Source of the DNA: an uncultured Paracoccaceae bacterium
GTDB taxonomy: Bacteria; Pseudomonadota; Alphaproteobacteria; Rhodobacterales; Rhodobacteraceae
DNA: 64,000 nt
Direction of reading: 5' to 3'
NCBI GenBank assembly: GCA_947503935.1
Contig: CANNFR010000001.1
Span: 1 to 64,000, forward strand
Shown here: positions 41,593 through 51,355 of the stretch, one piece after another
Position numbering within the stretch: the first letter of the stretch is position 1
How the letters are laid out: the number at the start of each line of letters is the position of its first letter
Notes under the pieces: generated by a model
The model's database searches: none
What the model saw: only the letters and a program-made list of their open reading frames with translations
Told to the model about the DNA's origin: nothing
Program-made: the position numbers and the translations under genes

Positions 41593-42285
41593 TCATCGCC
41601 TGCCATGGCACGACACTTCGAGCGCATAGAAATCGCGCAATGTCTTGCCGCGTTCGGGCCGAAACCCTCCCTCGGATGCGATGTCTTGCACCCGGTCTAC
41701 GCGGAACATGCGGAAATCCTCGCGCAATTCGCACCAGGCGACCAATGTCCAGACCTTGCCCCAAAACCACAGGCCCAACGGCCGCACCACCCGCTTTGTC
41801 ACATTGCCGTCCTCATCGGCGTAGCGCAGTGCCTGGCGCATCGAGCCATCGACGGCGGCTTGCAATAGATCCAGGCGCGCGCGGGTCTCATCGCTCATCT
41901 CAGGCATCTCGAAGGCGTGGATCTGAACCGAGTTCGCGCGGGCACGCTCGTCCTCGGGCAGGACCGCGCCGATCTTGACCAAGGCCTCTTCGGCGGCCTG
42001 CGCCATCGCGGCCCCGCCCCAGGCGCGGATGAGGCGCGCACCGGCGACCAGCGCCACGATCTCATCCCGGGTGAACATCAGGGGCGGCAGGTCATAGCCC
42101 ATGCGCATGACATAACCCACACCCGCCTCGCCCTCGATCGGCACGCCCGAGCCGATCAGATCGGCCACATCGCGATAGATCGTGCGTTCCGAAACCTCCA
42201 GACGCTCGGAAAGCTGCCGCGCCGTGACCAGACGCCCGCCCCGAAGGTACTGGACGATCTGGAACAGACGGTCGGCGCGGCGCAC
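41593..42285 (-). CDS. YafY-family HTH/WYL-domain regulator
   Basis: A 230-residue regulator. The N-terminal HTH_11 is at residues 5-55 (DRLFQIVQYLRGGRLVTARQ, LEVSERTIYRDVADL); the WYL-type ligand/nucleic-acid domain at 135-225 contains VVRPLGLWFWGKVWTLVAWC and ELREDFRMFRVDR. WYL regulators respond to small ligands or nucleic acids and often control a neighbouring gene; the VOC protein gene starts 395 bp upstream and runs in the same direction, ending 5 bp before this start, so the two form an operon. Confidence 0.9.
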   Translation of the reverse strand: MRRADRLFQIVQYLRGGRLVTARQLSERLEVSERTIYRDVADLIGSGVPIEGEAGVGYVMRMGYDLPPLMFTRDEIVALVAGARLIRAWGGAAMAQAAEEALVKIGAVLPEDERARANSVQIHAFEMPEMSDETRARLDLLQAAVDGSMRQALRYADEDGNVTKRVVRPLGLWFWGKVWTLVAWCELREDFRMFRVDRVQDIASEGGFRPERGKTLRDFYALEVSCHGRR

Positions 42286-42290
42286 GGGCG

Positions 42291-42680
42291 TCAGGCCGCG
42301 CTGGGCTGGAACAGCCCGATCGAGTTGCCGTCGGGGTCCTTGGCATAGGCGAACCGGCCCACCGGCAGCGGGATGATCCCGGGCATCACTTCGCCGCCGG
42401 ACGCCTCGACGCGGGCCAGGGCGTCTTCAAGCTTGTCGGGCACGATCATGTGAACGGTCGGGCCGGACCCGTCCTTGGCAGGCGTACCGGGATAAAGATG
42501 GCCCGAGACGCCGCCGCCATCCATGCCGCCCTTGACCATAAAGTTGGCCATTGGGTTGGGGCCCGACGTATCCAGCGTCAGGCCGGAATCGAAGACGGTA
42601 TTGTAGAACTCGATGGCTTTCGACATGTCGCGCACGGGCAGTTCGAACCAGACGGCGACGTTTTGGGGTTCATGTGGCAT
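42291..42680 (-). CDS. VOC-family (glyoxalase-like) protein
   Basis: A 129-residue VOC protein with two beta-alpha-beta-beta-beta units: VAVWFELPVRDMSKAIEFYN and later VHMIVPDKLEDALARVEA with FAYAKDPDGNSIGLFQPS at the end. Members are metal-dependent lyases, dioxygenases or binding proteins; this PhnB-like short type is not assigned a substrate. Start at 42680 has a GGAGAAAAA site; the longer frame to 42722 is not conserved-looking. Confidence 0.88.
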   Translation of the reverse strand: MPHEPQNVAVWFELPVRDMSKAIEFYNTVFDSGLTLDTSGPNPMANFMVKGGMDGGGVSGHLYPGTPAKDGSGPTVHMIVPDKLEDALARVEASGGEVMPGIIPLPVGRFAYAKDPDGNSIGLFQPSAA

Positions 42681-42743
42681 TGGGTTTTTCTCCTTCACTC
42701 TATCGGAGGCCTCTTGTCGCATACCCCTCCTGACAGCATTCTG

Positions 42744-43505
42744 TCAGGAGCCTTGCCCGACCATCCAATTCAACCCATCGAACGTGTTCCCAAGCGGCTG
42801 GTACTCCGCGCTGACCCAGCCCTTGTATCCGCCCTTGTCGAGCCTCTCGAAGAAGGCGGGATAGTCGATCTCGCCCGCAATCGGCTCATTCCGATCAGGC
42901 ACGCCGGCGACCTGTATATGGCTGGTATGGGGCGCGCACATCTCCCACATTTCTGCCACGTCGCCATGAATCTGCTGCGCGTGATAGGCATCGAATTGCA
43001 GGCTTAGGTTCGGGGCATCGACCTCGTGCAAAATGTCCAAGGCCGTGGGGAAGTCGGCCAGGAAATAGCCTGACATGTCATCGGGGTTGATCGGCTCGAT
43101 CGTCAGGCTTTGTTTCGGCGCGCGTTCCGCCGCCCAGCGCAGGTTGCGCACATAGGTCGCGCGTGCCTCGGGGCCATGCGCGCGGCCGGCCATGATGTGA
43201 ATGTGTGTTGGCCCCAGGACCTTGGCAAAGCGCAGCACACGCTCAAAGTCCTTGCGGAACCGCTCCTCCCCGCCCGGAACGGCTGCAAAGCCGCGGTCGC
43301 CGCCGGTCCAGTTCGGGGGCGGCGTGTTGATCAGCGCAATCGGCATGCCTGCCAGCCGCGCCTCTTCGGCGATGGCAGCGGCGGGCTCGTCATAGGGAAA
43401 GAGGATCTCAACCGCCTCGAACCCGGCCGCCCGCGCGGCGGCGATGCGCCTCAGCAAAGGCAGCTCGGTGAAAAGGAACGTCAGATTGGCGCAGAAGCGT
43501 GGCAT
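42744..43505 (-). CDS. hyi: Hydroxypyruvate isomerase family protein
   Basis: A 253-residue TIM-barrel protein starting MPRFCANLTFLFTELPLLRR, with LTIEPINPDDMSGYFLAD, LQFDAYHAQQIHGDVAEMW, then PDRNEPIAGEIDYPAFF and AEYQPLGNT. It shares layout and many motifs with the OtnI protein at 2181-2948. Here there are no otn genes nearby, so hydroxypyruvate/tartronate-semialdehyde isomerisation in glyoxylate metabolism is the likelier role, which fits the glycolate oxidase genes in the same window. It overlaps the DUF1285 gene by one base. Confidence 0.82.
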   Translation of the reverse strand: MPRFCANLTFLFTELPLLRRIAAARAAGFEAVEILFPYDEPAAAIAEEARLAGMPIALINTPPPNWTGGDRGFAAVPGGEERFRKDFERVLRFAKVLGPTHIHIMAGRAHGPEARATYVRNLRWAAERAPKQSLTIEPINPDDMSGYFLADFPTALDILHEVDAPNLSLQFDAYHAQQIHGDVAEMWEMCAPHTSHIQVAGVPDRNEPIAGEIDYPAFFERLDKGGYKGWVSAEYQPLGNTFDGLNWMVGQGS

Positions 43506-44104
43506 CAGGGAAGCTCGGCTGACGGGATGACCGGAAAGAAATGACCGGCCGACCAGAGGCCAAACCAGCTTGTCCCCTGATGGTCGGCATGCACCCCAAG
43601 CTCAACCAGCCGGTAAAAGCTTTTGCGATCGATCAGCGCCTCAAGATTGGCCCGCACCAGCACGTAAGGCGACGGCTCGCCCGTCTCAGGGTCGCGCACC
43701 ACGCGAATCGGGTGATCGGGGCCGGCCGCTGCGATATCGCCGACATGGGTGACGAAGGTCAAAACCTGATCCTGACCATCCCCGTCAACCTCAAAATCAA
43801 CTGCGACAAATGGCGCATCCTCGACGCGGATGCCCACCTTCTCAACCGGGGTCACCAGGAAATAGCTGTCGCCTTGGCGCTTGAGGATCGACGAGAACAG
43901 CTTGACCAGCCCGGGCCGCCCGATCGGTGTGCCCTCATAGAACCAGGTGCCGTCGCGCCGGATCTCCATATCCAGGTTGCCGCAAAACGGCGGGTCCCAC
44001 AGATGCACCGGCGGCAACCCCTTGCCAGAGGCCGCTTTCGCCGCCTGGGCGAGGCTTTCCGCCGACGGTTTCACGATGTTTTGTCCATTCTTGGGTTTTG
44101 CCAA
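43505..44104 (-). CDS. DUF1285 protein
   Basis: A 199-residue protein of the DUF1285 family: PPVHLWDPPFCGNLDMEIRR, TWFYEGTPIGRPGLVKLFSS, ILKRQGDSYFLVTPVEK, VEDAPFVAVDF and VHADHQGTSWFGLWSAGHFF. Function unknown; the fold is two small beta domains. In alphaproteobacteria this gene commonly sits divergently beside the moxR gene, as it does here (59-bp gap), so a shared role with the MoxR block is possible. Confidence 0.88.
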   Translation of the reverse strand: MAKPKNGQNIVKPSAESLAQAAKAASGKGLPPVHLWDPPFCGNLDMEIRRDGTWFYEGTPIGRPGLVKLFSSILKRQGDSYFLVTPVEKVGIRVEDAPFVAVDFEVDGDGQDQVLTFVTHVGDIAAAGPDHPIRVVRDPETGEPSPYVLVRANLEALIDRKSFYRLVELGVHADHQGTSWFGLWSAGHFFPVIPSAELP

Positions 44105-44163
44105 TTGCGACTTCCGCCATATCTCCGTCTAATAGCCTCATATAAGTCTATGGGAGAGATGTC

Positions 44164-45171
44164 ATGGCCGAAGCCGAAAACCTTGTGGCCGAGATTGAGG
44201 CACTGGGCGCGAAACTTGCCGACGCGAAGGCCAGTATCACCCGGCGTTTCATCGGGCAGGAGAAGGTGGTCGACCTGACCTTGGCTGCGCTTTTGTGTGG
44301 CGGGCACGGGCTTCTGATCGGCCTGCCTGGCCTTGGCAAAACGCGTCTGGTCGACACGCTGTCGACGGTGATGGGCCTGAATGGCAGCCGTATCCAGTTC
44401 ACGCCCGACCTGATGCCCGCAGATATCCTGGGTTCCGAAGTGCTGGAAACAGCCGAAGACGGCAGCCGCAATTTCCGCTTCATCGAAGGGCCGATCTTCA
44501 GTCAGCTTCTGATGGCCGATGAGATCAACCGCGCCAGCCCGCGGACGCAATCGGCCCTGCTGCAGGCCATGCAGGAGCGTGAGGTGACCATTGCCGGCAT
44601 CCACCGCCCGCTGCCCGCGCCCTTCCACGTGCTGGCCACCCAGAACCCGATTGAGCAGGAGGGGACCTATCCGCTGCCCGAAGCGCAGCTAGACCGCTTC
44701 CTGGTGCAGATCGACGTTGAGTATCCGGATCGTGAGACCGAGCGGGACATCCTCATGGCAACGACCGGCATCGCAGAGGATGCCGCCCATGCGGTGTTCA
44801 CGGCCGATGAGTTGATCGCGGCGCAAAATACCGTGCGGCGCATGCCCGTGGGCGACGCGGTGGTCGAGCTGATCCTCGATCTGGTCCGTGCCTGCCGCCC
44901 GGGCGAGCCTGGTGCTTCGCAAGAGGTGACCGATACCGTCTCATGGGGCCCCGGCCCCCGTGCGGCGCAGGCGCTGATGCTGACGGTCCGGGCGCGTGCA
45001 TTGCTCGATGGCCGCCTGGCGCCTTCGGCGGATGACGTGATGGCCCTGGCGCGCCCGGTTCTGACCCACCGGATGGCGTTGTCCTTCTCGGCCCGCGCGC
45101 GTGGCATCATGCTGGGCGAGGTGATCGACCGCGTTGCAGAAAATGCGACCCGGGTCGAGGCCGCCGCCTGA
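44164..45171 (+). CDS. MoxR-family AAA+ ATPase
   Basis: A 335-residue AAA+ protein with Walker A IGLPGLGKTRLVD (about residue 57), Walker B LLMADEINRASPRTQ, sensor 1 VLATQNPIEQEGTYPLPEAQ and the sensor 2 lid. MoxR proteins act as chaperones for VWA-containing or membrane partners, and DUF58 and BatA-like genes follow here in the usual order. Start ATG has GGGAGAG upstream. It opens a four-gene unit running to 50942. Confidence 0.94.
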   Translation: MAEAENLVAEIEALGAKLADAKASITRRFIGQEKVVDLTLAALLCGGHGLLIGLPGLGKTRLVDTLSTVMGLNGSRIQFTPDLMPADILGSEVLETAEDGSRNFRFIEGPIFSQLLMADEINRASPRTQSALLQAMQEREVTIAGIHRPLPAPFHVLATQNPIEQEGTYPLPEAQLDRFLVQIDVEYPDRETERDILMATTGIAEDAAHAVFTADELIAAQNTVRRMPVGDAVVELILDLVRACRPGEPGASQEVTDTVSWGPGPRAAQALMLTVRARALLDGRLAPSADDVMALARPVLTHRMALSFSARARGIMLGEVIDRVAENATRVEAAA

Positions 45172-45241
45172 TGCGTAACGGCTTCCATCCAATTGAAAAT
45201 GCGCTCGCCGGAGGCTTCCGCCTCGCAGCCGGACCAACGGC

Positions 45242-46117
45242 ATGACCGAAGCCGCCGATCTTCGCCACGGCGCCGAAACGCTGGCAGGGCCGCTGCCGCC
45301 GCTTCTGGCCGAGGCCGAGCATTTGGCCGCCACCGTCTTGCTGGGCGATCACGGCCGCCGCCGCGCCGGGCTGGGCGACGAGTTCTGGCAATACCGCCCT
45401 GCCACATCGACGGATGAGGCGCGCACGATCGATTGGCGCCGGTCGGCCCGGTCGGACGCGCATTTTGTGCGCGAGAAGGAATGGCAGGCCGCGCAATCGG
45501 TGCAGATCTGGGTGGATGACAGCGCCTCGCTGCGCTTTACCGGCGACAAAAACCGTCCCACCAAGGGCGAACGTGCCCGCCTTCTGGCGCTGGCGGCTGC
45601 GGTCCTCCTGATCCGCGGGGGCGAGCGTGTGGGGCTTTATGACGAAGCCTTGCGCCCGGCCCGTGGCGAGCTGCAATTGCTGCGCTTGGCCGAGGTGCTC
45701 TCGCGTCCCGATGGCTCTGCCGATTACGGCGCGCCCGAGGCACGTGGCATGCTGCCCCATTCGCGGGCGCTGTTCGTCTCGGATTTCCTGGGCGATATCG
45801 CGGCGGTGGAAACGCAGCTGACAAAGGCGGCCGATCGCGGCGTGCGCGGGGCGCTTTTGATGGTGCTCGACCCGCAGGAAGAGGATTTCCCCTTCGACGG
45901 CCGCACGATTTTTGAATCGATGTCCGGCACCCTCCGCCACGAAACGCTGAAGGCCGGCGAATTGCGCGCGCGCTATCTGGACCGGCTGGCCGAGCGCAAG
46001 GACAGGCTTGAGCGGTTGTCACGCGTCACCGGCTGGCAGCTGAGCACGCATCACACCGATGCCGCACCCCTGCCGGCGCTTCTCTGGCTCTATAGCGCGC
46101 TGGAGCGGCGGCGCTGA
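45242..46117 (+). CDS. DUF58 protein
   Basis: A 291-residue protein with the DUF58 core, EFWQYRPATSTDEARTIDWR followed by RSARSDAHFVREKEWQAAQ and VQIWVDDSASLRF, a degenerate VWA-like domain. It is a regular partner of MoxR in envelope and stress-related gene clusters; it is soluble here. The start at 45242 follows a 70-bp gap after moxR. The stop overlaps the start of the next gene by one base. Confidence 0.92.
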   Translation: MTEAADLRHGAETLAGPLPPLLAEAEHLAATVLLGDHGRRRAGLGDEFWQYRPATSTDEARTIDWRRSARSDAHFVREKEWQAAQSVQIWVDDSASLRFTGDKNRPTKGERARLLALAAAVLLIRGGERVGLYDEALRPARGELQLLRLAEVLSRPDGSADYGAPEARGMLPHSRALFVSDFLGDIAAVETQLTKAADRGVRGALLMVLDPQEEDFPFDGRTIFESMSGTLRHETLKAGELRARYLDRLAERKDRLERLSRVTGWQLSTHHTDAAPLPALLWLYSALERRR

Positions 46118-48876
46118 TGTGGATGGCGGGCTCCATAGGGTTTGCGGCACCGGGCCTTCTTTTGGGCTTGATCGCACTGCCGATCCTCTGGCTGATCCTG
46201 CGCGCCGTGCCGCCCGCGCCGATCCGGCGCCGGTTTCCCGGCGTTGCGCTTCTACTGGGCCTCAGCGACGATGAACAACAGGCCGACAAGACGCCGTGGT
46301 GGCTGCTCTTGTTGCGGATGCTGGCCGTGGCGGCCGCGATTGTGGGGTTCGCGGGCCCGGTCCTGAACCCGGATGCCGAGCGGTCGGGCGACGGCCCGCT
46401 TCTGGTGCTGGTCGATGGCACTTGGGCCGACGCGCGCGACTGGCCCCGGCGGGTCGACCGCCTGGAAGGCCTGCTGGCCGAGGCCAGCCGCGCCGGGCGC
46501 CCCGTGGCGATGGTCAGCCTGACCGACCTGCCTGGCGGCGATCTGCCGTTTCAGGCCGCCGACACATGGCTCCGCAGCCTGCCCAGCCTTGAGCCCCAGG
46601 CGTGGGAGCCTGATCCCGACCGCCTGACCGCCTGGGCAGATAGCCTGACCGGTGATTTCGAGACGTTCTGGATGTCCGACGGATTGGCACGCGACAGCCG
46701 GTCTGATCTGCTTGAGGTCCTGGCCGCGCGCGGGCCGGTCACCGCCTTCGAAAGCCCGCGACCCGTTTTGGCGCTGCGTCCCGCGCAGTTCGAAGATGGC
46801 GAGGTGCGGCTGACCGCGTTACGCGCCGCGCCTGGCGAGGCCTTGGACGTGCCCGTTCTGGCCTGGGGCCTCGATCCGCTGGGGATCGAGCGGCAATTGG
46901 CCACCGCGACGATCAGTTTCGACAGCGGCGCAACCGAGGCCGAGGTCGCTTTGTCGCTGCCGCCCGAATTGCGCAACCGTGTGACGCGGTTTGAGTTGGA
47001 GGGGCAACGCTCGGCCGGGGCGGTCACGCTGACCGATGACAGCCTGAAACGCCGCGAAGTCGCGCTGATCTCGGGCCGTGACGATCGCGAGGGCCTGCGC
47101 CTTCTGTCGCCGGTGCATTACCTGGAGCAAGCGCTGGAACCCACGGCCGACCTGATCGATGGCACGCTGGAGGATGTTCTTCTGGCCAATCCGGATGTCA
47201 TCATTCTGGCCGATATCGCCCGTCTGACAGCGCTGGAAGCCGAGGGCGTGCAGGACTGGGCCGAGGCGGGCGGGCTTCTGGTGCGCTTTGCGGGCCCGCG
47301 TCTGGCCGCCTCCGATGTCAGCCGCGATGTCGAGGATCCGCTGATGCCGGTGCGTCTGCGCGCCGGGGGCCGGTCTGTCGGCGGCGCGATGAGCTGGGGC
47401 GAGCCGAAGGCGCTGAGGCCCTTTGCCGACACCTCTCCCTTCTTTGGCCTCAGTATCCCCGAGGATGTGACGGTGACCGCACAGGTCATGGCCCAGCCCG
47501 ACCCGGCCCTTGCCGAACGGTCCATCGCGACCCTGGCCGACGGCACGCCCCTGGTCACCCGCAAGCCGCTTGGCGACGGGCAGGTGGTGTTGTTCCACGT
47601 GACGGCGAATGCCGAATGGTCCTCGCTGCCGCTCTCGGGGCTTTTCGTGCAGATGCTTGAGCGTCTGGCAATCAGCACACGCCCCGCCATTGCCGAGGCG
47701 GCTGAACTTGAAGGCACCGTGTGGCAGCCCGAAGACGTGCTCGACGGGTTCGGCCGCGTTCGCGAGGCCGGACAATTGGGCGGCGTTCCGGGCGAGCGGC
47801 TGGCCGAAGGCCTGCCCGGCGCCGACATGCCGCCCGGGCTCTATGCCGGCGAAGACCGGCGGATTGCGGTGAACGTGATCGGGGCCGAGACCGCGCTGGC
47901 GCCGGTTTCCTGGCCCGCCTCTGTCACTGTCGAGGGAATTGCCGTAATCAATGAGACGGATCTGAAACCGATATTGCTGGCCGCCGCTTTGATGATGCTG
48001 TTCCTTGATGCCCTTCTGTCCCTTGCCCTGGCGGGTCGCCTGCGGGGTCCGCGGCAGGGGATCGCCGCGATCCTGGCCCTGGCTCTCTTGATCCCGCAGG
48101 GGGCCGAGGCGCAGACGGAGGACGATTTTGCCATCACCGCCACGTCGGATGTGGTGCTGGCCCACGTCGTCACCGGCGATCCGACAATCGATCAGCTGGC
48201 CGCCGATGGGCTTTTCGGCCTCTCGGCCCGCCTTTACCAGCGCACCGCGATCGAGCCATCTGACCCTATGGCCGTGGATCTGGAAACCGATGAGCTGTCG
48301 TTCTTCCCGTTCCTCTACTGGCCGGTGACCGCCGATCAGCCCACACCGTCGGCCGAGGCCTATGCCAAGCTGAACCGCTATCTGCGCACCGGCGGCATGA
48401 TTTTGTTCGATACGCGCGACGCCGATCTGGGCGGCTTCGGGGCCGCCACGCCGAACGGGCGCAAGCTGCAAAGCCTGGCCGCCGCGCTGGACGTACCGCC
48501 GCTGGAACCCATCCCCGCCGACCACGTGCTGACGCGCACGTTCTATCTTTTGCAGGACTTCCCGGGCCGCCACGCCAGCCGCGACATCTGGGTTGAGGCC
48601 GCGCCACCCGATGCCGAGCAAGTGGAAGGCATGCCGTTCCGCAACCTAAACGACAACGTGACGCCCGTGGTGATCGGCGGCAATGACTGGGCCGCCGCCT
48701 GGGCGATGGATCAGCGCGGTGGCGCGATGTTCCCCGTGGGCCGAGGTTTTGCGGGCGAGCGTCAGCGCGAGCTGGCCTACCGTTTTGGCATCAATCTGAT
48801 CATGCATGTGCTGACCGGGAATTATAAATCCGACCAGGTCCACGTGCCCGCCCTTCTCGACAGGCTTGGCCAATGA
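46117..48876 (+). CDS. BatA/DUF4159 membrane protein
   Basis: A 919-residue protein. It has an N-terminal BatA-type module with two membrane helices (GFAAPGLLLGLIALPILWLI, LLLRMLAVAAAIVGFAGPVL), a VWA-like and glutamine-amidotransferase-like middle part, a membrane region near residues 620-660 and a C-terminal DUF4159 domain (about 690-915) with EAYAKLNRYLRTGGMILFDT and RELAYRFGINLIMHVLTGNY. The family is a constant companion of MoxR/DUF58 in alphaproteobacteria; its biochemical role is unknown. It overlaps the next gene by four bases. Confidence 0.88.
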   Translation: MWMAGSIGFAAPGLLLGLIALPILWLILRAVPPAPIRRRFPGVALLLGLSDDEQQADKTPWWLLLLRMLAVAAAIVGFAGPVLNPDAERSGDGPLLVLVDGTWADARDWPRRVDRLEGLLAEASRAGRPVAMVSLTDLPGGDLPFQAADTWLRSLPSLEPQAWEPDPDRLTAWADSLTGDFETFWMSDGLARDSRSDLLEVLAARGPVTAFESPRPVLALRPAQFEDGEVRLTALRAAPGEALDVPVLAWGLDPLGIERQLATATISFDSGATEAEVALSLPPELRNRVTRFELEGQRSAGAVTLTDDSLKRREVALISGRDDREGLRLLSPVHYLEQALEPTADLIDGTLEDVLLANPDVIILADIARLTALEAEGVQDWAEAGGLLVRFAGPRLAASDVSRDVEDPLMPVRLRAGGRSVGGAMSWGEPKALRPFADTSPFFGLSIPEDVTVTAQVMAQPDPALAERSIATLADGTPLVTRKPLGDGQVVLFHVTANAEWSSLPLSGLFVQMLERLAISTRPAIAEAAELEGTVWQPEDVLDGFGRVREAGQLGGVPGERLAEGLPGADMPPGLYAGEDRRIAVNVIGAETALAPVSWPASVTVEGIAVINETDLKPILLAAALMMLFLDALLSLALAGRLRGPRQGIAAILALALLIPQGAEAQTEDDFAITATSDVVLAHVVTGDPTIDQLAADGLFGLSARLYQRTAIEPSDPMAVDLETDELSFFPFLYWPVTADQPTPSAEAYAKLNRYLRTGGMILFDTRDADLGGFGAATPNGRKLQSLAAALDVPPLEPIPADHVLTRTFYLLQDFPGRHASRDIWVEAAPPDAEQVEGMPFRNLNDNVTPVVIGGNDWAAAWAMDQRGGAMFPVGRGFAGERQRELAYRFGINLIMHVLTGNYKSDQVHVPALLDRLGQ

Positions 48877-50942
48877 CGGGCGAGGTGATCTTTGACCCGC
48901 TCTTGCCGTGGCTGCTGATCTACGCCGTCGCGGCCCTCGGCGCCGTTGTGGTGGGCTTTGCGCTTTGGCGCGGGCTGGCAGGCTGGTGGCTGCGCGCGCT
49001 ATCGGTTCTGGCTCTTCTGGCGGCCCTGGCCAACCCCGCCTTTCAGCAGGAAGACCGGGCAGGCCTCAGCGACATCGTTTTGCTGGTCGTCGATGAAAGC
49101 GCCAGCCAGGATATCGCCGACAGGCCTGATCAAACCGCGCGCGCCGCCGCTGCGATTGAGGCGGACCTTGCTGCCCAGCCCAATACCGAAGTGCGGCGCA
49201 TCACCGTGCGCGATGCCGATGACGATGGTGGTACCCTTCTGGCAACGGCCTTGGCCGAGGCCTTGGCCGAGGAACCCGTCGCCCGCATTGCCGGCGCCAT
49301 CCTGGTGACCGACGGGCAGGTGCACGATATCGAACGCCTGCCGAACATGCCCGCGCCCCTCCACACCCTGCTGACCGGCCGTGAAAGTGATTGGGACCGG
49401 CGCTTGATTATCAAAAACGCCCCCGCTTTCGCGATCCTCGGGGAAGAGGTGTTGCTGACCCTCAGGGTCGAGGATCAGGGCGAGGTGCCTTCCGCGGCCG
49501 GCAATCTGGTCGAACTCTCGATCGCCATCGATGGTGACGAGCCCCTCACCTTCAACGTGCCTGTCGGCGAAGATCTGGAATTGCCCGTCAGGCTGCCCCA
49601 TGGCGGCATCAACGTGCTGCAATTCAGCGTGCCCGAGGCCGAGGGCGAGTTGACCAACCGCAACAACGAGGCTGTCGTGCAGATCAATGGCGTGCGCGAC
49701 CGTCTGCGCGTTCTGCTGGTCTCGGGCGAACCCCATGCGGGCGAGCGGACCTGGCGCAACCTTTTGAAATCTGACAGCTCGGTCGATCTGGTGCATTTCA
49801 CCATTCTGCGCCCGCCGGAAAAACAGGACGGCGTGCCGGTCAATGAGCTTTCGCTGATCGCCTTTCCGACGCGCGAATTGTTCGTCGAGAAGATCGAGGA
49901 ATTCGACCTGATCATCTTCGACCGGTATCGCCGCCGCGGCATTCTGCCGAACATCTATATCGACAATATCCGCGACTATATTGCAGGCGGCGGGGCTGTG
50001 GTGATTTCGGCGGGCCCGGCCTATGCCTCGGCCGATAGCCTCTATCGCTCGCCCCTGGGGGATATCCTGCCCGCCGCCCCCACTGGCCGTGTGATTGAGA
50101 CACCCTTCTTGCCGCGTATCTCGGAATTGGGTGAGCGTCACCCGGTGACGGAAGGGCTGGAGAATGCCGCAAATGGCGAGGATGGCGCGCCGACCTGGGG
50201 CCGCTGGTTCCGTCTGGTCGATGTGCTGCCGTCACCCGATGCCCAGGTGGTGATGGAAGGCCCCGAGGGCCGGCCGCTTCTGGTGCTGGATCGCGCGGGC
50301 GAGGGGCGGATGGCCTTTATGGCGTCCGACCATGCCTGGCTTTGGTCGCGTGGCTATGAGGGCGGCGGGCCGCAACTGGAATTGCTGCGGCGTCTGGCCC
50401 ATTGGATGATGAAAGAGCCCGATCTTGAGGAAGAGGCGCTGACGGCAATGGCCACGGGCCAGAGCGTAACGATCACGCGCCGCACCTTGGGCGAGGGCCC
50501 GCGCGAGGTCGAGATCACGGCGCCGGACGGCACGGTGACGACGCTGCCTTTGGAAGAAACCTCGCCCGGTCGCTTCACGGCAACCTATGACGGCGCCGAG
50601 ATGGGCCTCTACCGCCTGTCCGAGGGCGAGATGAGCGCGGTTGTGGCCCTTGGGCCGGCAGCCCCGCGCGAATTTGAGGAAACCATCGCAAGCGGCGCGT
50701 TGCTGCAATCGGCCGTCGATGCCACGCGGGGCGGCGTGGTGCGGCTTGAAGACGGTCTGCCCGATATCCGGCGTGTGGGCGAAGGCCGCAACGCGGCAGG
50801 GCGCGGCTGGATCGGCATCACCCCGCGCGAGGCCTATCTGACCGCGGATGTGCGGGTGAGCCCCCTATTGCCGGCCTGGCTGTTTCTGCTGATCGCCGCC
50901 ACGCTGACCGTCGGCGCCTGGCTGCGCGAGGGGCGCCGCTAG
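48873..50942 (+). CDS. Large membrane-anchored protein of the MoxR block
   Basis: A 689-residue protein with two N-terminal membrane helices (WLLIYAVAALGAVVVGFALW, ALSVLALLAALANPAF), a VWA-like segment LVVDESASQDIADRPDQTAR, an amidotransferase-like fold in the middle (RLRVLLVSGEPHAGERTWRN, YIAGGGAVVISAGPAYAS, FMASDHAWLWSRGYEGGGPQ), an Ig-like C-terminal portion and one last helix (LPAWLFLLIAATLTVGAWL). It belongs with the BatA/DUF4159 protein as the last gene of the unit. Confidence 0.82.
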   Translation: MTGEVIFDPLLPWLLIYAVAALGAVVVGFALWRGLAGWWLRALSVLALLAALANPAFQQEDRAGLSDIVLLVVDESASQDIADRPDQTARAAAAIEADLAAQPNTEVRRITVRDADDDGGTLLATALAEALAEEPVARIAGAILVTDGQVHDIERLPNMPAPLHTLLTGRESDWDRRLIIKNAPAFAILGEEVLLTLRVEDQGEVPSAAGNLVELSIAIDGDEPLTFNVPVGEDLELPVRLPHGGINVLQFSVPEAEGELTNRNNEAVVQINGVRDRLRVLLVSGEPHAGERTWRNLLKSDSSVDLVHFTILRPPEKQDGVPVNELSLIAFPTRELFVEKIEEFDLIIFDRYRRRGILPNIYIDNIRDYIAGGGAVVISAGPAYASADSLYRSPLGDILPAAPTGRVIETPFLPRISELGERHPVTEGLENAANGEDGAPTWGRWFRLVDVLPSPDAQVVMEGPEGRPLLVLDRAGEGRMAFMASDHAWLWSRGYEGGGPQLELLRRLAHWMMKEPDLEEEALTAMATGQSVTITRRTLGEGPREVEITAPDGTVTTLPLEETSPGRFTATYDGAEMGLYRLSEGEMSAVVALGPAAPREFEETIASGALLQSAVDATRGGVVRLEDGLPDIRRVGEGRNAAGRGWIGITPREAYLTADVRVSPLLPAWLFLLIAATLTVGAWLREGRR

Positions 50943-50977
50943 AGCGCACTGGGTCGCGCAGAAATAACGAACGCGCT

Positions 50978-51355
50978 CTACCTCTCCAGAGTGACGGTGA
51001 CGCCCTCATCCGACCAGCCATCGACCGAACAGCGCGCACGCACGATGACCTCGGTCAGATCCGGGGGAATCTGCACGCCCGAGAGAGACCGGGTAAAGGG
51101 CTGTTCGTTCTCATGGGGGTGGAGAAGCTCGCGATAGCCAAGTTCGGTTCCGTCAGGCGCAAAGACCGACCAGCCGTCGGCATAGTGATCCCAGCCGGTA
51201 TCGGGGTGCAGCACCGAGACGTCGAACCTCCAGGTATCGCCGGTTTGCTGTGCCCTGACATCCACGACCATCGCCGGGTCGGCCTGTGCCGGCAACGAGA
51301 TCGCCGATGCAACCAACGCCGCGCAAATCGCAGCCACCGTTTTTCCGTATCGCAT
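50978..51355 (-). CDS. Small exported protein of unknown function
   Basis: A 125-residue protein with signal peptide MRYGKTVAAICAALVASAIS ending at AQA, then a beta-rich domain (VVDVRAQQTGDTWRFDVSVL, HPDTGWDHYADGWSVF, DLTEVIVRARCSVDGWSDEG). The GWDHYADGW segment is aromatic and conserved-looking. It overlaps the upstream PPC-repeat gene by one base (TAATG), so both are co-translated and may act together outside the cytoplasm. Confidence 0.75.
   Translation of the reverse strand: MRYGKTVAAICAALVASAISLPAQADPAMVVDVRAQQTGDTWRFDVSVLHPDTGWDHYADGWSVFAPDGTELGYRELLHPHENEQPFTRSLSGVQIPPDLTEVIVRARCSVDGWSDEGVTVTLER

Noticed and set aside
46819-48621. A 600-codon open frame on the minus strand
   Set aside because: It lies antisense to the BatA/DUF4159 gene, has the His/Gly/Arg-rich composition of GC-rich shadow frames and no motifs.
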